Shown: positions 32,008-40,254 of the stretch, in pieces
How positions within the stretch are numbered: position 1 is the stretch's first letter
Layout: each line of letters starts with the position of its first letter
Source of the DNA: Pollutimonas harenae
GTDB lineage: Bacteria > Pseudomonadota > Gammaproteobacteria > Burkholderiales > Burkholderiaceae_B
Assembly (NCBI RefSeq): GCF_004153685.1
Contig: NZ_SDQD01000001.1
Coordinates: 434,001-498,000, forward strand
DNA length: 64,000 bases
Reading direction: 5' to 3'
Notes under the pieces: generated by a model
The model's database searches: none
What the model was told of the DNA's origin: nothing
Seen by the model: the letters and a program-made list of their open reading frames with translations, nothing else
Program-made: the position numbers and the translations under genes

Positions 32008-33287
32008 TTACGACCTCCCTGGTTTTGCTGCTGGTCCTGATCGGCATCAGTATCCCGGTCGGTGCAGCACTGGGCGTACTGGGCCTGATTCTGGACCCTC
32101 TTTACTCCATGCTGCCGCTCACACGAGCTATAGGCGAAGTGTCGTGGTCGACCAGCAACGAGTTCCTGCTGGTCGCCATCCCCTTGTTCATCATGCTGGG
32201 CGAAATCCTGCTCCGGTCCGGCCTCGCCGAAAAAATGTACAACGCCATGAGCATGTGGCTGTCGTGGCTGCCTGGTGGCCTGATGCATGCAAATATTGGC
32301 GCCAGTGCCTTGTTCTCGGCAACTTCGGGGTCCAGCGTAGCTACCGCCGCAACCGTTGGTACCGTGGCCTTGCCGCAAATAAAAAAGAAGGGCTATCACG
32401 AGCCTTTGTTTCTGGGCAGCCTCGCAGCCGGCGGAACATTGGGCATACTGATTCCGCCATCCATCAACCTGATTATCTACGGTGTCCTGACAAACACCTC
32501 TGTGCCACGGCTGTATTTGGCCGGCATTATTCCCGGTCTGGCCATGGCCACCCTTTTCATACTGGTCATCGTGGCCGCTTGCCTGGTCAAGCCCGAGTGG
32601 GGTGGCCAGAAAATCACCGCCAGCTGGAATGATCGCCTGCGTAGCCTGGTGCATCTGCTGCCACCACTAGGCATTTTTGTGCTGGTGGTCGGGTCTATTT
32701 ATGCGGGCATCGCCACCCCTACCGAAGCGGCCGCCCTGGGTGTGGTCGGCGCCTTGATTCTTGCGGCCTGCATGCGTCGCCTGACGTTCAGCATGCTGCG
32801 CGAGGTTATGGAGGGCACCATGAAGGCTACTGCCATGATCATGCTGATTGTCATCGGCGCCGCCTTCCTTAATTTCATCATGTCCGCCACAGGCCTGACC
32901 ACGGCGCTGACCAACACCATTTCGGGCCTGAACGTCTCACCCACAACGATGTTGCTGATTCTGGTCGTCTTTTACCTGGTGCTGGGCTGCTTTATGGAGA
33001 CCCTCTCCATGATGATCACCACCATCCCTATCGTGGCACCCATTATGTTCGCCCTGGGTTTCGACCCGGTCTGGCTGGGTATCGTCATCATCATCCTGGT
33101 TGAAGTTGCACTTATTACTCCACCCGTAGGCTTGAACTTGTTTGTAGTCCAAAGCCTGCGTAAGAACGGCAGCATGAACGACGTAATGATCGGCAGCCTG
33201 CCTTTCGTGATCATGCTGCTGGCCATGGTTGCCCTGCTGGCCCTGATGCCTGACCTGGCGTTGTGGCTGCCACGTATTTTCAGTTAA
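32004..33287 (+). CDS. TRAP transporter large permease (DctM family)
   Basis: Inner-membrane permease, 427 residues, about 12 helices. Family blocks include FLLVAIPLFIMLGEIL, SATSGSSVATAATVGTVALP, AAGGTLGILIPPSI, GCFMETLSMMITTIPIVAP and ALITPPVGLNLFVVQ. It forms the Na+-driven transport unit with DctQ, to which it is translationally coupled. Substrate is probably the compound processed by the DUF1445, DUF2848 and amidase products. Confidence 0.95.
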   Translation: MITTSLVLLLVLIGISIPVGAALGVLGLILDPLYSMLPLTRAIGEVSWSTSNEFLLVAIPLFIMLGEILLRSGLAEKMYNAMSMWLSWLPGGLMHANIGASALFSATSGSSVATAATVGTVALPQIKKKGYHEPLFLGSLAAGGTLGILIPPSINLIIYGVLTNTSVPRLYLAGIIPGLAMATLFILVIVAACLVKPEWGGQKITASWNDRLRSLVHLLPPLGIFVLVVGSIYAGIATPTEAAALGVVGALILAACMRRLTFSMLREVMEGTMKATAMIMLIVIGAAFLNFIMSATGLTTALTNTISGLNVSPTTMLLILVVFYLVLGCFMETLSMMITTIPIVAPIMFALGFDPVWLGIVIIILVEVALITPPVGLNLFVVQSLRKNGSMNDVMIGSLPFVIMLLAMVALLALMPDLALWLPRIFS

Positions 33288-33308
33288 CTCGAATGACGGG
33301 AAAATAAC

Positions 33309-33992
33309 ATGAAGCTTTCTTTTGAACTGGACTCGACCGAGCCGACGGCAAGCATCGAGGTCGATATCAAGACCTGCATCGTTGCTGGTTGGGCGGGCCG
33401 TGACTTGGCTGCCATTGAACACCATATCGAAGAATTGGCCGAACTGGGGGTCCCTCGCCCTAGCGCTGTTCCTTTGTATTACCGTATCGCGTCCAACCAG
33501 CTGACACAGGAGCAGGAAGTGGAAGTCGTTGGCGACGGGTCTTCCGGCGAGGCGGAAGTATTTATTTTTTCGCACCAGGGCAAAACCCTGATCAGCCTGG
33601 CGTCCGACCATACCGACCGCAAACTCGAAGCACACAGCGTGGCATTATCCAAGCAGCTATGCGCCAAACCGGTGGCACGCGCGGCGTGGGCTTATGACGA
33701 CGTCGAGGCATACTGGGACGAACTCATCCTGCGTGCCTGGATAGAAGAAGACGGTAGCAGCGTCCTCTACCAGGAGGGCACGCTGGCCTTGCTGCGTCAT
33801 CCCATGGAGTTGATCGAAGGCCATTTTGGCCAGCGAGCCATCCCTGAGCACGCCGGCATGACTTGCGGTACGGTTGCAGCCATAGGACCCATCCGGCCAG
33901 CGCCGTCCTTTACCATGGAGCTGTTCGACCCAAGACGCGAACGCAGCATACGACACACTTATACGCTGCGGATATTGCCCGAAGTCGCCTGA
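33309..33992 (+). CDS. DUF2848 family protein
   Basis: Protein of 227 residues that I recognise as DUF2848, distantly like fumarylacetoacetate hydrolases. Conserved features visible are AGWAGRD near residue 26, VPLYYRIA, GSSGEAEVF, SDHTDRKLEAHSV and the late GMTCGTVAAIGPI. The D-H-x-D-R-x-x-E motif could bind metal. Reaction unknown. It lies 21 bp after dctM in the same direction and belongs to the catabolic cluster. Confidence 0.83.
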   Translation: MKLSFELDSTEPTASIEVDIKTCIVAGWAGRDLAAIEHHIEELAELGVPRPSAVPLYYRIASNQLTQEQEVEVVGDGSSGEAEVFIFSHQGKTLISLASDHTDRKLEAHSVALSKQLCAKPVARAAWAYDDVEAYWDELILRAWIEEDGSSVLYQEGTLALLRHPMELIEGHFGQRAIPEHAGMTCGTVAAIGPIRPAPSFTMELFDPRRERSIRHTYTLRILPEVA

Positions 33993-34137
33993 ACCGGCGT
34001 CAAGGTAATAATCCATACTGCAAATCGGGGCTATACGTCTTGCGTATCAGGTCAACGCTATATTGACAGATATCAGACACCAACCTTAGTTGTCGTCGAC
34101 ACGGTTTCCCCCCTGCTTTGCTGTATACGGAGTTTTC

Positions 34138-34737
34138 ATGACCTCTCCCGCCTTTTTCGACCAAGTCCCCACCATCACCATGCAAGATCCGCTTTCGGCG
34201 CTGCTGGGCGCCGCAACGGACGGCATCATCGAATACTCATACGGCGATATCGTGAAATTGGCGGGGCACTCGTGCCCCACTGTCGCCGGTGCTTATCTCA
34301 TGACCCGCAATGCCCTGAAAAAGTTGTACGGCAACGCAATGCCGCAGCGCGGCAATATCAAGGTCGAGTTTCGCGATAAAGCTGTCGATGGCGTAACCGG
34401 CGTCATCGCCAATGTGGTCAGTTTCATCACCGGCGCCACTGCCGACACGGGTTTCAAGGGCTTGGCGGGAAAGCACGACCGCCGCCACCTTATGTTCTTC
34501 GACGTACCCATTGCCGGGGAAATCCGCTTTCAACGCCTGGATACTGGCGAGAGTGTCACCGTCGCGTTTCATGCCAATGTTGTACCTGCGCCCGCCACGC
34601 TCATGCCCGCCCTGCAAAGCATTCTCAAAGGGCAGGCCGACCAGAAACTGCACGCAGCATTCGCACACGACTGGCAAGACCGCGTACGACAAATCCTGGA
34701 GCATGCCGACCACCCGGAGCTTGTCACGTATGCCTAG
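34138..34737 (+). CDS. FmdE-like domain protein
   Basis: Protein of 199 residues with the FmdE-type motif GHSCPTVAGAYLM (H44, C46), seen in proteins named after formylmethanofuran dehydrogenase subunit E. This bacterial form has no C-terminal zinc ribbon, so the name says little about function. The His/Cys pair could bind metal. The ATG at 34138 has GGAG upstream. It sits between DUF2848 and the amidase, separated from DUF2848 by 145 bp in which I see no gene. Confidence 0.75.
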   Translation: MTSPAFFDQVPTITMQDPLSALLGAATDGIIEYSYGDIVKLAGHSCPTVAGAYLMTRNALKKLYGNAMPQRGNIKVEFRDKAVDGVTGVIANVVSFITGATADTGFKGLAGKHDRRHLMFFDVPIAGEIRFQRLDTGESVTVAFHANVVPAPATLMPALQSILKGQADQKLHAAFAHDWQDRVRQILEHADHPELVTYA

Positions 34738-34855
34738 CAAGATCGACATCGCCGGCCAATACGGGCGCAGCTATACTTTACGAAGGCTGCCCAAAGCGGC
34801 CCACCTCACAGCCGCGCCCTGACGGGCTCTCACCGACCCTCACATCCGACACAAT

Positions 34856-36199
34856 ATGCTGCCCACACTGACCGAATTGCAAACCGCGCTCAATCAAGGC
34901 GAAACGACTTCTGTGAAGCTGACCCAGGCCGCCCTGGAACGCATCCAGTCCTCAGAAGGAGAAGGCGCACGCGTATACACCAACGTCTACACAGAGCAGG
35001 CGCTGGCGGCAGCTCAAGCATCAGACCTGCTACGCGCGGCCGGCCCGGCCCGCTCACCCATAGACGGGCTGCCCATATCAGTCAAAGATCTCTTCGACAT
35101 CGCCGGTGACACCACACGAGCCGGCTCTACCGTACTCAACAAAGCGCCCGCCGCCACACAGCACGCACTGATTGTGCAACGCTTGATCGGCGCAGGCGCG
35201 GTCATCATCGGCAAAACCAATATGACCGAGTTCGCTTTTTCCGGACTAGGCCTGAACCCGCACTATGGCACACCTACCAGCCCCTGGGATAGGGCAAGCA
35301 AGCGTATTCCGGGCGGATCTTCGTCTGGCGCTGGTGTCTCGGTGGCCGATCAGATGGCAGTGGCTGCCATAGGCACCGACACCGGCGGGTCTGTGCGTAT
35401 CCCATCTGCGTTTTGCGGACTGACTGGCTTCAAACCCACCGCCAGACGCGTACCGCAAACCGGGGCCTTGCCGCTGTCGTTCAGCCTGGACTCCATCGGC
35501 CCCCTGGCTGCCTCAGTGTCGTGCTGCGCCATACTTGACGCCATTTTGGCCGGTCAGCCTTATATGGCGCCTGTAGCTCCTTCACTGAAACAATTACGCT
35601 TTGCCGTGCCTTCCACGGTGGTACTGGACGGCGCCGATGATCACGTGCGCAGCACCTTCGAGCAGGCACTGGCTACGCTGCAAGCAGGCGGAGCGCAGGT
35701 CGATGTGATCGAACTACCCGAATTCCAGGAACTCGCCACCATCAACCGCCAGGGCGGATTAGTATGCGCAGAGGCCTGGGCATGGCACGAAAAACTGCTT
35801 GAGCAACACGCCGACCAGTACGATCCACGGGTTGCCTCGCGTATCGAACGCGGCAAAAACATAACGGCACCCGGCTATATAGAACTCCTGCAAACCCGCA
35901 AGACGTGGATTACATCAGTACAGCAGCGTCTGCACCACTACGATGCCTTGCTCATGCCTACCGTGCCTGTGGTAGCACCCACCATTCGTGAACTACAAGA
36001 CTCAGACGACCACTACTTCGCCACCAATGGTCTGATACTACGCAACTCCACCATCATTAATTTCTTTGACGGCTGCGCGTTATCGATTCCCTGCCACCCT
36101 TCAGACACAGCCCCTGTCGGCCTGATGGTGGCAGGCCCTGCCATGAACGATCAGCATATACTGAATATCGGCGCGAGCATCGAGGCGGCACTGGGCTGA
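34856..36199 (+). CDS. Amidase signature family enzyme
   Basis: Amide hydrolase, 447 residues. The Ser-cisSer-Lys catalytic set is readable: K in PISVKDLFDIAG and the two serines in GGSSSGAGVSVAD and GTDTGGSVRIPSAF. The sequence resembles AtzE/GatA-like catabolic amidases. It is the last gene of the LysR-DUF1445-TRAP-DUF2848-FmdE cluster and could release the acid that the other enzymes handle. Specificity cannot be predicted. Confidence 0.92.
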   Translation: MLPTLTELQTALNQGETTSVKLTQAALERIQSSEGEGARVYTNVYTEQALAAAQASDLLRAAGPARSPIDGLPISVKDLFDIAGDTTRAGSTVLNKAPAATQHALIVQRLIGAGAVIIGKTNMTEFAFSGLGLNPHYGTPTSPWDRASKRIPGGSSSGAGVSVADQMAVAAIGTDTGGSVRIPSAFCGLTGFKPTARRVPQTGALPLSFSLDSIGPLAASVSCCAILDAILAGQPYMAPVAPSLKQLRFAVPSTVVLDGADDHVRSTFEQALATLQAGGAQVDVIELPEFQELATINRQGGLVCAEAWAWHEKLLEQHADQYDPRVASRIERGKNITAPGYIELLQTRKTWITSVQQRLHHYDALLMPTVPVVAPTIRELQDSDDHYFATNGLILRNSTIINFFDGCALSIPCHPSDTAPVGLMVAGPAMNDQHILNIGASIEAALG

Positions 36200-36203
36200 T
36201 TCT

Positions 36204-36224
36204 GCCGCCGGCCAGGCCGGCGGC
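36204..36224 (+). terminator. Strong hairpin after the amidase gene
   Basis: GCCGCCGGCC and GGCCGGCGGC pair around a single A (effectively eight pairs with a five-base loop), five bases after the stop. The following ATTATTG is a weak T-tract. It is a likely end of the amidase cluster transcript. The rest of the 193-bp gap is AT-richer and probably holds the promoter of the next TAXI operon. Confidence 0.55.
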
Positions 36225-36392
36225 ATTATTGAATGAAATCGCATTGACGCATTGAGCAGCGTCACCAAACCCTAATACAAATGCCAATTGACGCAGAAAG
36301 CGCCACAGGTTAAACGTTGTAACGAGAATACAAAAACAGGTTGCCTGCCATGCACAGCGCAACTTCCACTCGCAGTGCTTACAGGAGACATT

Positions 36393-37355
36393 ATGAAAAT
36401 TTCCATAAAGCAGTTTGCATTCATGTTGTGTTTCTCGGTTGCAGCCATGCAACCCACCAGTGCCGAAAACATATCCATCGCAACGGGCGGCACTGGCGGG
36501 GTCTACTACCCGATCGGTGGCGGCATTGCCTCAGTGCTATCCAAAAAAGTCGAAGGCATGGAAGCCACCGCCGAAGTCACTGGCGGCTCGGTCGACAACC
36601 TCAAACTCATAGACGGAGACCCTTCCTACATCGGCCTGGCCATGGCTGATGCCAGCCAGGATGCCTACAAGGGCGAAAATAAATTCGACGGCCACAAAGT
36701 TCCACTGCGCACTTTGATGATTCTGTATCCCAACCGCATGCATGTAGTCACTGTCGAAGGACGTGACATCAACAGCATCGCCGACTTGAAGGGCAAGCAC
36801 ATCTCTACCGGCTCACCGGGCAGCGCAACAGAAGTCATGGCGTTTCGCATGCTCGAAGCCGCCGGGCTCGATAAAGACAAAGACGTTGATCGCGAACGCT
36901 TGGGCGTGGCCGAATCGGTCAATGGTGTCAAAGACAACAAAATCGACGCCTTCTTCTGGGTGGGCGGCCTACCCACTTCAGCAGTCACCGACCTGGCCAA
37001 CACCCCGGGCACCACGCTCAAAATGATAGACAACGCCGACCTGGTACCAGCCATGAACAAAAAATATGGCAATCTTTACGTACAGGACACCATCCCCAAG
37101 TCAACCTACCGGGGCATGAAAACCGACAACCAGCAGGCCACCGTCATGAACCTGTTGGTTGCCAGCGAAAAGATGTCTGACGAGACCGCCTACAACATTG
37201 TCAAGACTATTTTCGAAAGCCGCGACGAACTCATTGCCGTGCACAAAGACACAGCCCAGTTCAAGCTCGAAAAGCAAAAAGCCTCGGCCACACCGATTCC
37301 ATTCCATCCCGGCGCCATCAAGTACTTTGAAGAGCGCGGCTTCAGCATCAAATAA
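36393..37355 (+). CDS. TAXI-family TRAP solute-binding protein
   Basis: Periplasmic binding protein, 320 residues, signal peptide ending near residue 23 (TSAENIS). TAXI signatures are IATGGTGGVYYPIGGGIA, VTGGSVDNLKLI and GKHISTGSPGSATEVMA. The ATG at 36393 has ACAGGAG upstream; the open frame to 36288 is not coding-like. It is encoded with a fused permease gene after a terminator-like hairpin. This is a second TAXI system, distinct from the one at 16.9-20.7 kb. Confidence 0.94.
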   Translation: MKISIKQFAFMLCFSVAAMQPTSAENISIATGGTGGVYYPIGGGIASVLSKKVEGMEATAEVTGGSVDNLKLIDGDPSYIGLAMADASQDAYKGENKFDGHKVPLRTLMILYPNRMHVVTVEGRDINSIADLKGKHISTGSPGSATEVMAFRMLEAAGLDKDKDVDRERLGVAESVNGVKDNKIDAFFWVGGLPTSAVTDLANTPGTTLKMIDNADLVPAMNKKYGNLYVQDTIPKSTYRGMKTDNQQATVMNLLVASEKMSDETAYNIVKTIFESRDELIAVHKDTAQFKLEKQKASATPIPFHPGAIKYFEERGFSIK

Positions 37356-37373
37356 TTACCAGCCTGCCCTGCA

Positions 37374-37401
37374 CCCCAACCCCCTACGCGGTTGGGGTTT
37401 T
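37374..37401 (+). terminator. Terminator-like hairpin between TAXI binding protein and permease
   Basis: Arms CCCCAACC and GGTTGGGG pair perfectly around eight bases and are followed by TTTT, 18 bases after the stop and 20 bases before the permease start. It has the form of an intrinsic terminator, so it probably lets only part of transcription continue into the permease gene. Confidence 0.65.
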
Positions 37402-37420
37402 CAATTTACAGGACACAAGC

Positions 37421-39454
37421 ATGAGCGATAAAGTGGAATCAGACCCTACAGCAGAGGTCGTCAGCGAAGAGGCTCTAAAGAAAGCCGAAGAATACATAGA
37501 AGAGGAGGAAGGCGCAGCAAACCGGCTGAGTGGGTGGTTGGGTATTTTTCTTTCCACCACCGCGGTGGCCATGTCCCTGTTCCATCTGTATGCAGCCTAC
37601 TCCATCGTTCCCACTCAAACACTGCGCCCCATACACGTCGGCTTCGTCCTGTTTCTGTGTTTCCTGATCTTTCCTGTCAGCAAGCACTTTCGCCATCGCA
37701 TCATGTGGTGGGACTGGATTGCAGCCCTGATGTCCATTGCCATCGTGGTGTATCTTATTGTGGGTGGCGATGACTTCACTGACCGCAACACGCGGCCCAA
37801 CCCCTGGGATATCTTCTTCGGTGTCTCTCTGATTCTGATGGTGCTCGAGGCCATGCGTCGCACCATAGGCTGGATCCTTCCAGCCATCTCCATCTGCTTT
37901 CTGCTCTATGCCTTTCTGGGACCTTATCTGCCGCACCCCTGGACGCACAAGGGTTACGAAATAGGGCGACTGGTCGGCTTCATGTATATGACGCTCGAAG
38001 GCATCTACGGGGTCGCCGTCGATGTGTCTTCATCACTGATCATTCTGTTCACTATTTTTGGCGCCTTCCTGCAGTTCTCGGGCGCTGGCAAGTTCTATAT
38101 AGATTTTTCATTTTCAGCCATGGGCGGCAAACCAGCCGGCGCGGGTCGCACAGTGGTGCTGGCCTCCTTCCTGCTGGGCGGCCCCTCTGGCTCGGGAGTG
38201 GCCACCACGGTTACGCTGGGTTCGGTCGCCTGGCCCATGCTGGCCAAGGTCGGATACGAGCGCAACGCGGCGGGCGGGCTATTGGCGGCAGGAGGCTTGG
38301 GCGCCATTATTTCACCTCCTGTCATGGGAGCGGCCGCCTTCATCATCGCCGAGTTCCTGAAAATATCCTACCTTGACGTGCTGCTCATGGCCGTCATACC
38401 CACCTGCCTGTTCTATCTTGCCCTGTTCCTTATGGTCGAGATCGATGTGCGCAAATATGGCATGAGCAACACCATCATCAAAAAAGTCGATACCGTCTGG
38501 AACCTGACCAGGCACTACTGGTTTCATTTCCTGTCCCTGATTTCCATCGTGGCATTCATGATGATGGGTTTCTCACCCGTAATGTCGGTATTTTGGGCCA
38601 CCATCGTTTCTTTTCTGACCAGCTTCCTGCGCGCCGATTCGGCCATGATTTCCTATGACCTGTTTCGAGGCAAGGGCAAGGCCTCAGAGCATATATTCCA
38701 GTCGCGGCTGGTACAGGCTCTGCGGGCGGGTTCGGTAGGCATGCTGAACGTTGGCGCTACCTGCGCCGGCGCGGGTATTATCGTCGGTGTCGTTACCATG
38801 ACGGGGCTGGGCCTTAAGTTCAGTGGCATCGTCATTGACTATGCCGGCGGCTCCTTGCTTCTGACGGCCATCTATACAGCCCTGGTCGTCTGGATCATCG
38901 GCCTGGCCGTGCCCGTGACAGCGTCATACATTATTTGCGCTGTCATCACCGCACCGGCATTGATCAAACTGGGTGTGCCCGACTTTGCCGCCCATATGTT
39001 CATTTTCTATTACGCGGTGCTTTCCGAAGTGTCTCCACCTACCGCACTCTCGCCCTTTGCCGCATCAGCCATTACGGGGGGCGATCCATACAAGACTACC
39101 CTGCAATGCTGGAAGTACACCATACCCGCCTTTCTGGTTCCTTTTATCTTTGTACTGGACCCCAGCGGACAGAGCTTGCTGCTCATGGGTACGACCGAAG
39201 CGTTGGCCAAAGCCAACTGGCTGCATATTGCACAAATCACCTTCACGGCGGCCACAGGCATTTTTGCACTGGCGGTAGGCTTCCAGGGCTGGTTGATCGT
39301 GCGTGCCTCTTTACTTGAACGCGTACTGCTGATTTTTGCCGGATTCATGCTGGTCTACCCCGGCCCCATCTCCAACTCGGTAGGTTACGCAATGGTGGTC
39401 CTGGCCTTGGCCTCGCAATGGATGCGCCGCAAGAAAACCGCTGTGGCTGCCTAG
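37421..39454 (+). CDS. TAXI-type TRAP transporter fused permease
   Basis: Inner-membrane protein, 677 residues, fused small and large TRAP subunits. An acidic N-terminal stretch (about 40 residues) precedes the first helix. Typical blocks are [38 protein letters not shown] and GLAVPVTASYIICAVITAP. It lacks the soluble DUF3394-like extension of the 877-residue permease at 16.9 kb. It pairs with the TAXI binding protein upstream. ACAGGACA precedes the ATG. Confidence 0.94.
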   Translation: MSDKVESDPTAEVVSEEALKKAEEYIEEEEGAANRLSGWLGIFLSTTAVAMSLFHLYAAYSIVPTQTLRPIHVGFVLFLCFLIFPVSKHFRHRIMWWDWIAALMSIAIVVYLIVGGDDFTDRNTRPNPWDIFFGVSLILMVLEAMRRTIGWILPAISICFLLYAFLGPYLPHPWTHKGYEIGRLVGFMYMTLEGIYGVAVDVSSSLIILFTIFGAFLQFSGAGKFYIDFSFSAMGGKPAGAGRTVVLASFLLGGPSGSGVATTVTLGSVAWPMLAKVGYERNAAGGLLAAGGLGAIISPPVMGAAAFIIAEFLKISYLDVLLMAVIPTCLFYLALFLMVEIDVRKYGMSNTIIKKVDTVWNLTRHYWFHFLSLISIVAFMMMGFSPVMSVFWATIVSFLTSFLRADSAMISYDLFRGKGKASEHIFQSRLVQALRAGSVGMLNVGATCAGAGIIVGVVTMTGLGLKFSGIVIDYAGGSLLLTAIYTALVVWIIGLAVPVTASYIICAVITAPALIKLGVPDFAAHMFIFYYAVLSEVSPPTALSPFAASAITGGDPYKTTLQCWKYTIPAFLVPFIFVLDPSGQSLLLMGTTEALAKANWLHIAQITFTAATGIFALAVGFQGWLIVRASLLERVLLIFAGFMLVYPGPISNSVGYAMVVLALASQWMRRKKTAVAA

Positions 39455-39500
39455 ACCATCAGGGATAACCCCGGTGGCGAACCAAGCGCGCAGGCCTCAA

Positions 39501-39535
39501 CATACTATCTTTGATCAAACATCAAAGATAGTATG
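39501..39535. promoter_or_regulatory. Long palindromic operator overlapping the GntR start codon
   Basis: Perfect 15-base arms CATACTATCTTTGAT (39501-39515) and ATCAAAGATAGTATG (39521-39535) around CAAAC. The last three bases of the right arm are the ATG of the downstream GntR gene. The ends (ATACTATC/GATAGTAT) resemble FadR/VanR-type GntR operators. It is most simply an autoregulatory operator. In RNA it could also bury the start codon. Confidence 0.75.
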
Positions 39536-40216
39536 GCTGTAAATGTCGCCCTGGAACCACTGGTGCACACCTCCATCAACGAGGCGGTGTATCGCCAGCT
39601 GCGTGACCACCTGATGCGTGGCGACTACGCCGCCGGCGATATTCTGGGCATACAAGAGCTGGCAGACGCCTTCGGCACCAGCGCCATGCCAGTACGCGAG
39701 GCCCTGCGCAGGCTCGCAGCACAACGTGCCGTCGAGCCCATGAAAAGCCGGTCCATGCAAGTACCGCTCATGTCGAACGAGCGCCTTGACGATATCCGGC
39801 GCACCCGCTTGTTGATAGAAGGCACCGCGGCGGCCTGGGCGGTTGACCACATAACGCGCACCGAACTCGAACTGCTACGCAAGCTGGCAGACGAACTGGG
39901 CGACTCACTCAGCTGTTCGGCCTCTATCAGCTCAGGTCTGGAAATCAATCAGAAATTCCACTTCACCATCTACCGTGCTGCCCAGTCAGAAACCATGCTG
40001 GCCATGATAGAAAACCTGTGGCTGCAATCAGGCCCTTATTTGCGCGCCACCCGCGAACTCATGCACTCCACAGAGCGGCCAGGCGTCGAGTTCCATGCCC
40101 AAATAGTCCAGGCCATAGAACAAGGCAATCCCCAGGCGGCCCGGCGTGCCATGGAGCAGGACATTTGCTGGGCTTTTGACAAGATCAAGGCGCAAGCCAT
40201 GGCAAACGCAAGCTGA
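39533..40216 (+). CDS. GntR-family regulator (FadR/FCD type)
   Basis: Regulator, 227 residues, with an N-terminal winged helix (INEAVYRQLRDHLMRG, then IQELADAFGTSAMPVREALRR at about 40-60) and an all-helical FCD effector domain. FCD metal/ligand residues remain partly (KFHFTIYRAA, EFHAQIVQAI), but the usual last histidine region reads EQDICWAF. The start has no ribosome site and lies inside its operator, so translation may be leaderless. It is the probable regulator of the dehydratase-isomerase-TRAP operon that follows. Confidence 0.92.
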   Translation: MAVNVALEPLVHTSINEAVYRQLRDHLMRGDYAAGDILGIQELADAFGTSAMPVREALRRLAAQRAVEPMKSRSMQVPLMSNERLDDIRRTRLLIEGTAAAWAVDHITRTELELLRKLADELGDSLSCSASISSGLEINQKFHFTIYRAAQSETMLAMIENLWLQSGPYLRATRELMHSTERPGVEFHAQIVQAIEQGNPQAARRAMEQDICWAFDKIKAQAMANAS

Positions 40217-40254
40217 ATCCTGCCGGCACTACTCAAGCAAACGGATACTTTTCC

